A program made the position numbers and the translations under genes. A stretch of DNA of 61,530 nt. It comes from Bacteroidia bacterium. GTDB lineage: Bacteria > Bacteroidota > Bacteroidia > DATLTG01. Shown one piece after another: positions 61,085 to 61,530 of this stretch (positions within the stretch are counted from its first letter, which is position 1; the number at the start of each line of letters is the position of its first letter). The DNA lies in NCBI GenBank assembly GCA_039924845.1, contig JBDTAC010000077.1, positions 1-61,530 of the forward strand. Direction: 5' to 3'. The notes beneath the pieces are model-generated. The model did no database searches. It saw only the letters and a program-made list of their open reading frames with translations, and had not been told where the DNA came from.

Positions 61085-61091
61085 TTTTTCT
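61072..61091. repeat. PE dyad element carrying the methyltransferase stop codon
   Basis: ACG, A7, TAA, T5, CTG; the TAA at 61082-61084 is the stop codon. Confidence 0.55.
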
Positions 61092-61144
61092 GAAGCGAAG
61101 CATAAAAAAAATATTTAAAAAATCAATCATAATATTTTGTGTAC

Positions 61145-61186
61145 AAAAAGCATCTTCGAAAAAATATTTTTTCGAAGATGCTTTTT
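61145..61186. terminator. 42-bp perfect palindrome, bidirectional terminator
   Basis: The PE core A6-TA-T6 extended outward by CTTCG/CGAAG, GCAT/ATGC and A5/T5. All 42 bases are self-complementary without a mismatch. It lies between two convergent genes, so it should stop transcription from both. Confidence 0.85.
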
Positions 61187-61204
61187 GAATAGTAAAAGGC
61201 TTAA

Positions 61205-61530
61205 CTATTTTAATAGTGTTACATGACCCATATACAAATGTATATGTCCTAAAAAATCCTTTGTTACAATTTTCCAAACATATACATCTTGTTGAACGAT
61301 GTTTGCTCCTCCCATTACTTTACCGTCCCAACCCTGACTTAGATTAGTGGTATAGAAGATGAGATTTCCCCATCTGTCGAAGATATACATTTGATAGTTG
61401 TTCGGATCAATGCCAGTTCCTTTCGGATAAAAGGTATCATTCGTTCCGTCTCCATTAGGAGTAAAAGCATTGGGAACATATATCACGTATTGTCCTTCGA
61501 TGTACACCGTTTTACTAATGCTGTCGGTAC
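61205..61530 (-). CDS. T9SS cargo, C-terminal sorting domain (partial)
   Basis: The 3' end of a larger gene that continues past the right edge. The 108 residues visible are the gliding-motility-associated type-B C-terminal domain: YVPNAFTPNGDGTNDTFYP, YQMYIFDRWGNLIFYT, SQGWDGKVMGG, then QQDVYVWKIVTKDFLGH. This domain directs export of large surface proteins such as SprB-type adhesins through the type IX system. The sequence ends GHVTLLK and stop at 61205. The 5' part and the start are not in the window. Confidence 0.9.
   Translation of the reverse strand, partial: TDSISKTVYIEGQYVIYVPNAFTPNGDGTNDTFYPKGTGIDPNNYQMYIFDRWGNLIFYTTNLSQGWDGKVMGGANIVQQDVYVWKIVTKDFLGHIHLYMGHVTLLK

Overview
The window is A+T-rich chromosomal DNA from a member of the Bacteroidota. 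Several signs agree: exact or near-exact Bacteroidota sigma-A promoters (TTTG, about 20 nt, TAnnTTTG), almost no Shine-Dalgarno sites, transketolase split into two genes, an ECF sigma factor followed by a Spy-like periplasmic protein, a protein with the domain order of PorE (TPR, beta-propeller, carboxypeptidase-regulatory-like, OmpA), and at the right edge the C-terminal secretion domain of a type IX secretion (T9SS) cargo. Most of the content is housekeeping. I saw no tRNA, rRNA, CRISPR, transposase or phage gene.

Layout. 0.1-1.2 kb: a lipoprotein and a decayed gene fragment carrying a hairpin repeat. 1.2-9.5 kb: sucB-sucA on the minus strand and lpd (shared E3) plus a GNAT gene on the plus strand, forming the 2-oxoglutarate dehydrogenase locus. 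The space between sucA and lpd is occupied by two accessory genes, a membrane-anchored HNH protein and a DUF4238 protein, with near-identical promoter segments. 9.6-11.2 kb: a GH5-like glycoside hydrolase. 11.2-16.7 kb: a biotin operon (bioB, outer-membrane-like protein, bioF, bioD, bioA, small membrane protein). 16.9-24.6 kb: TPR protein, PorE-like protein, ComEC, Smr protein, small conserved protein, TPR protein. 24.6-28.3 kb (minus): ABC-F ATPase, M42-like peptidase, ribD. 28.3-31.2 kb: prmC-ligA. 31.3-36.1 kb: yceD-rpmF-plsX-fabH and accB-accC, the start of fatty-acid synthesis. 36.2-40.2 kb: secreted protein, pckA, rsmE, DUF4159 protein. 40.2-46 kb (minus): parC, parE, ychF. 46.2-49.4 kb: the two transketolase halves with a secreted von Willebrand A protein between them. 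49.4-51.1 kb: ECF sigma, membrane protein, Spy-like protein. 51.2-59.5 kb: guaB, hydrolase, pyk with its small upstream partner, M42 aminopeptidase, UvrD/PcrA helicase, truncated haemoglobin. 59.8-61.1 kb: RsmB/NOP methyltransferase. The edge holds the T9SS cargo C-terminus on the minus strand.

Functional links. SucA, SucB and Lpd form one complex that needs lipoate. The biotin operon supplies the cofactor of AccB, which with AccC, PlsX and FabH feeds lipid synthesis. PorE-like protein and the edge gene belong to the same secretion route.

The most striking feature is a short A/T dyad element, called PE here. Its core is A5-7, then TA, TAA, TTA or TTAA, then T5-7, usually bounded by TTGAA, TCGAA or TTCAA, about 20-21 nt in all. 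I located more than 50 copies by eye. They lie at gene ends, where seven supply the stop codon, directly before start codons, and inside reading frames, where they encode Lys-Ile-Ile-Phe or Lys-Tyr-Phe-Phe-like peptides. Some carry complementary G/C flanks and look like terminators; the intragenic copies are not explained by that role. This is the best candidate here for an undescribed system.
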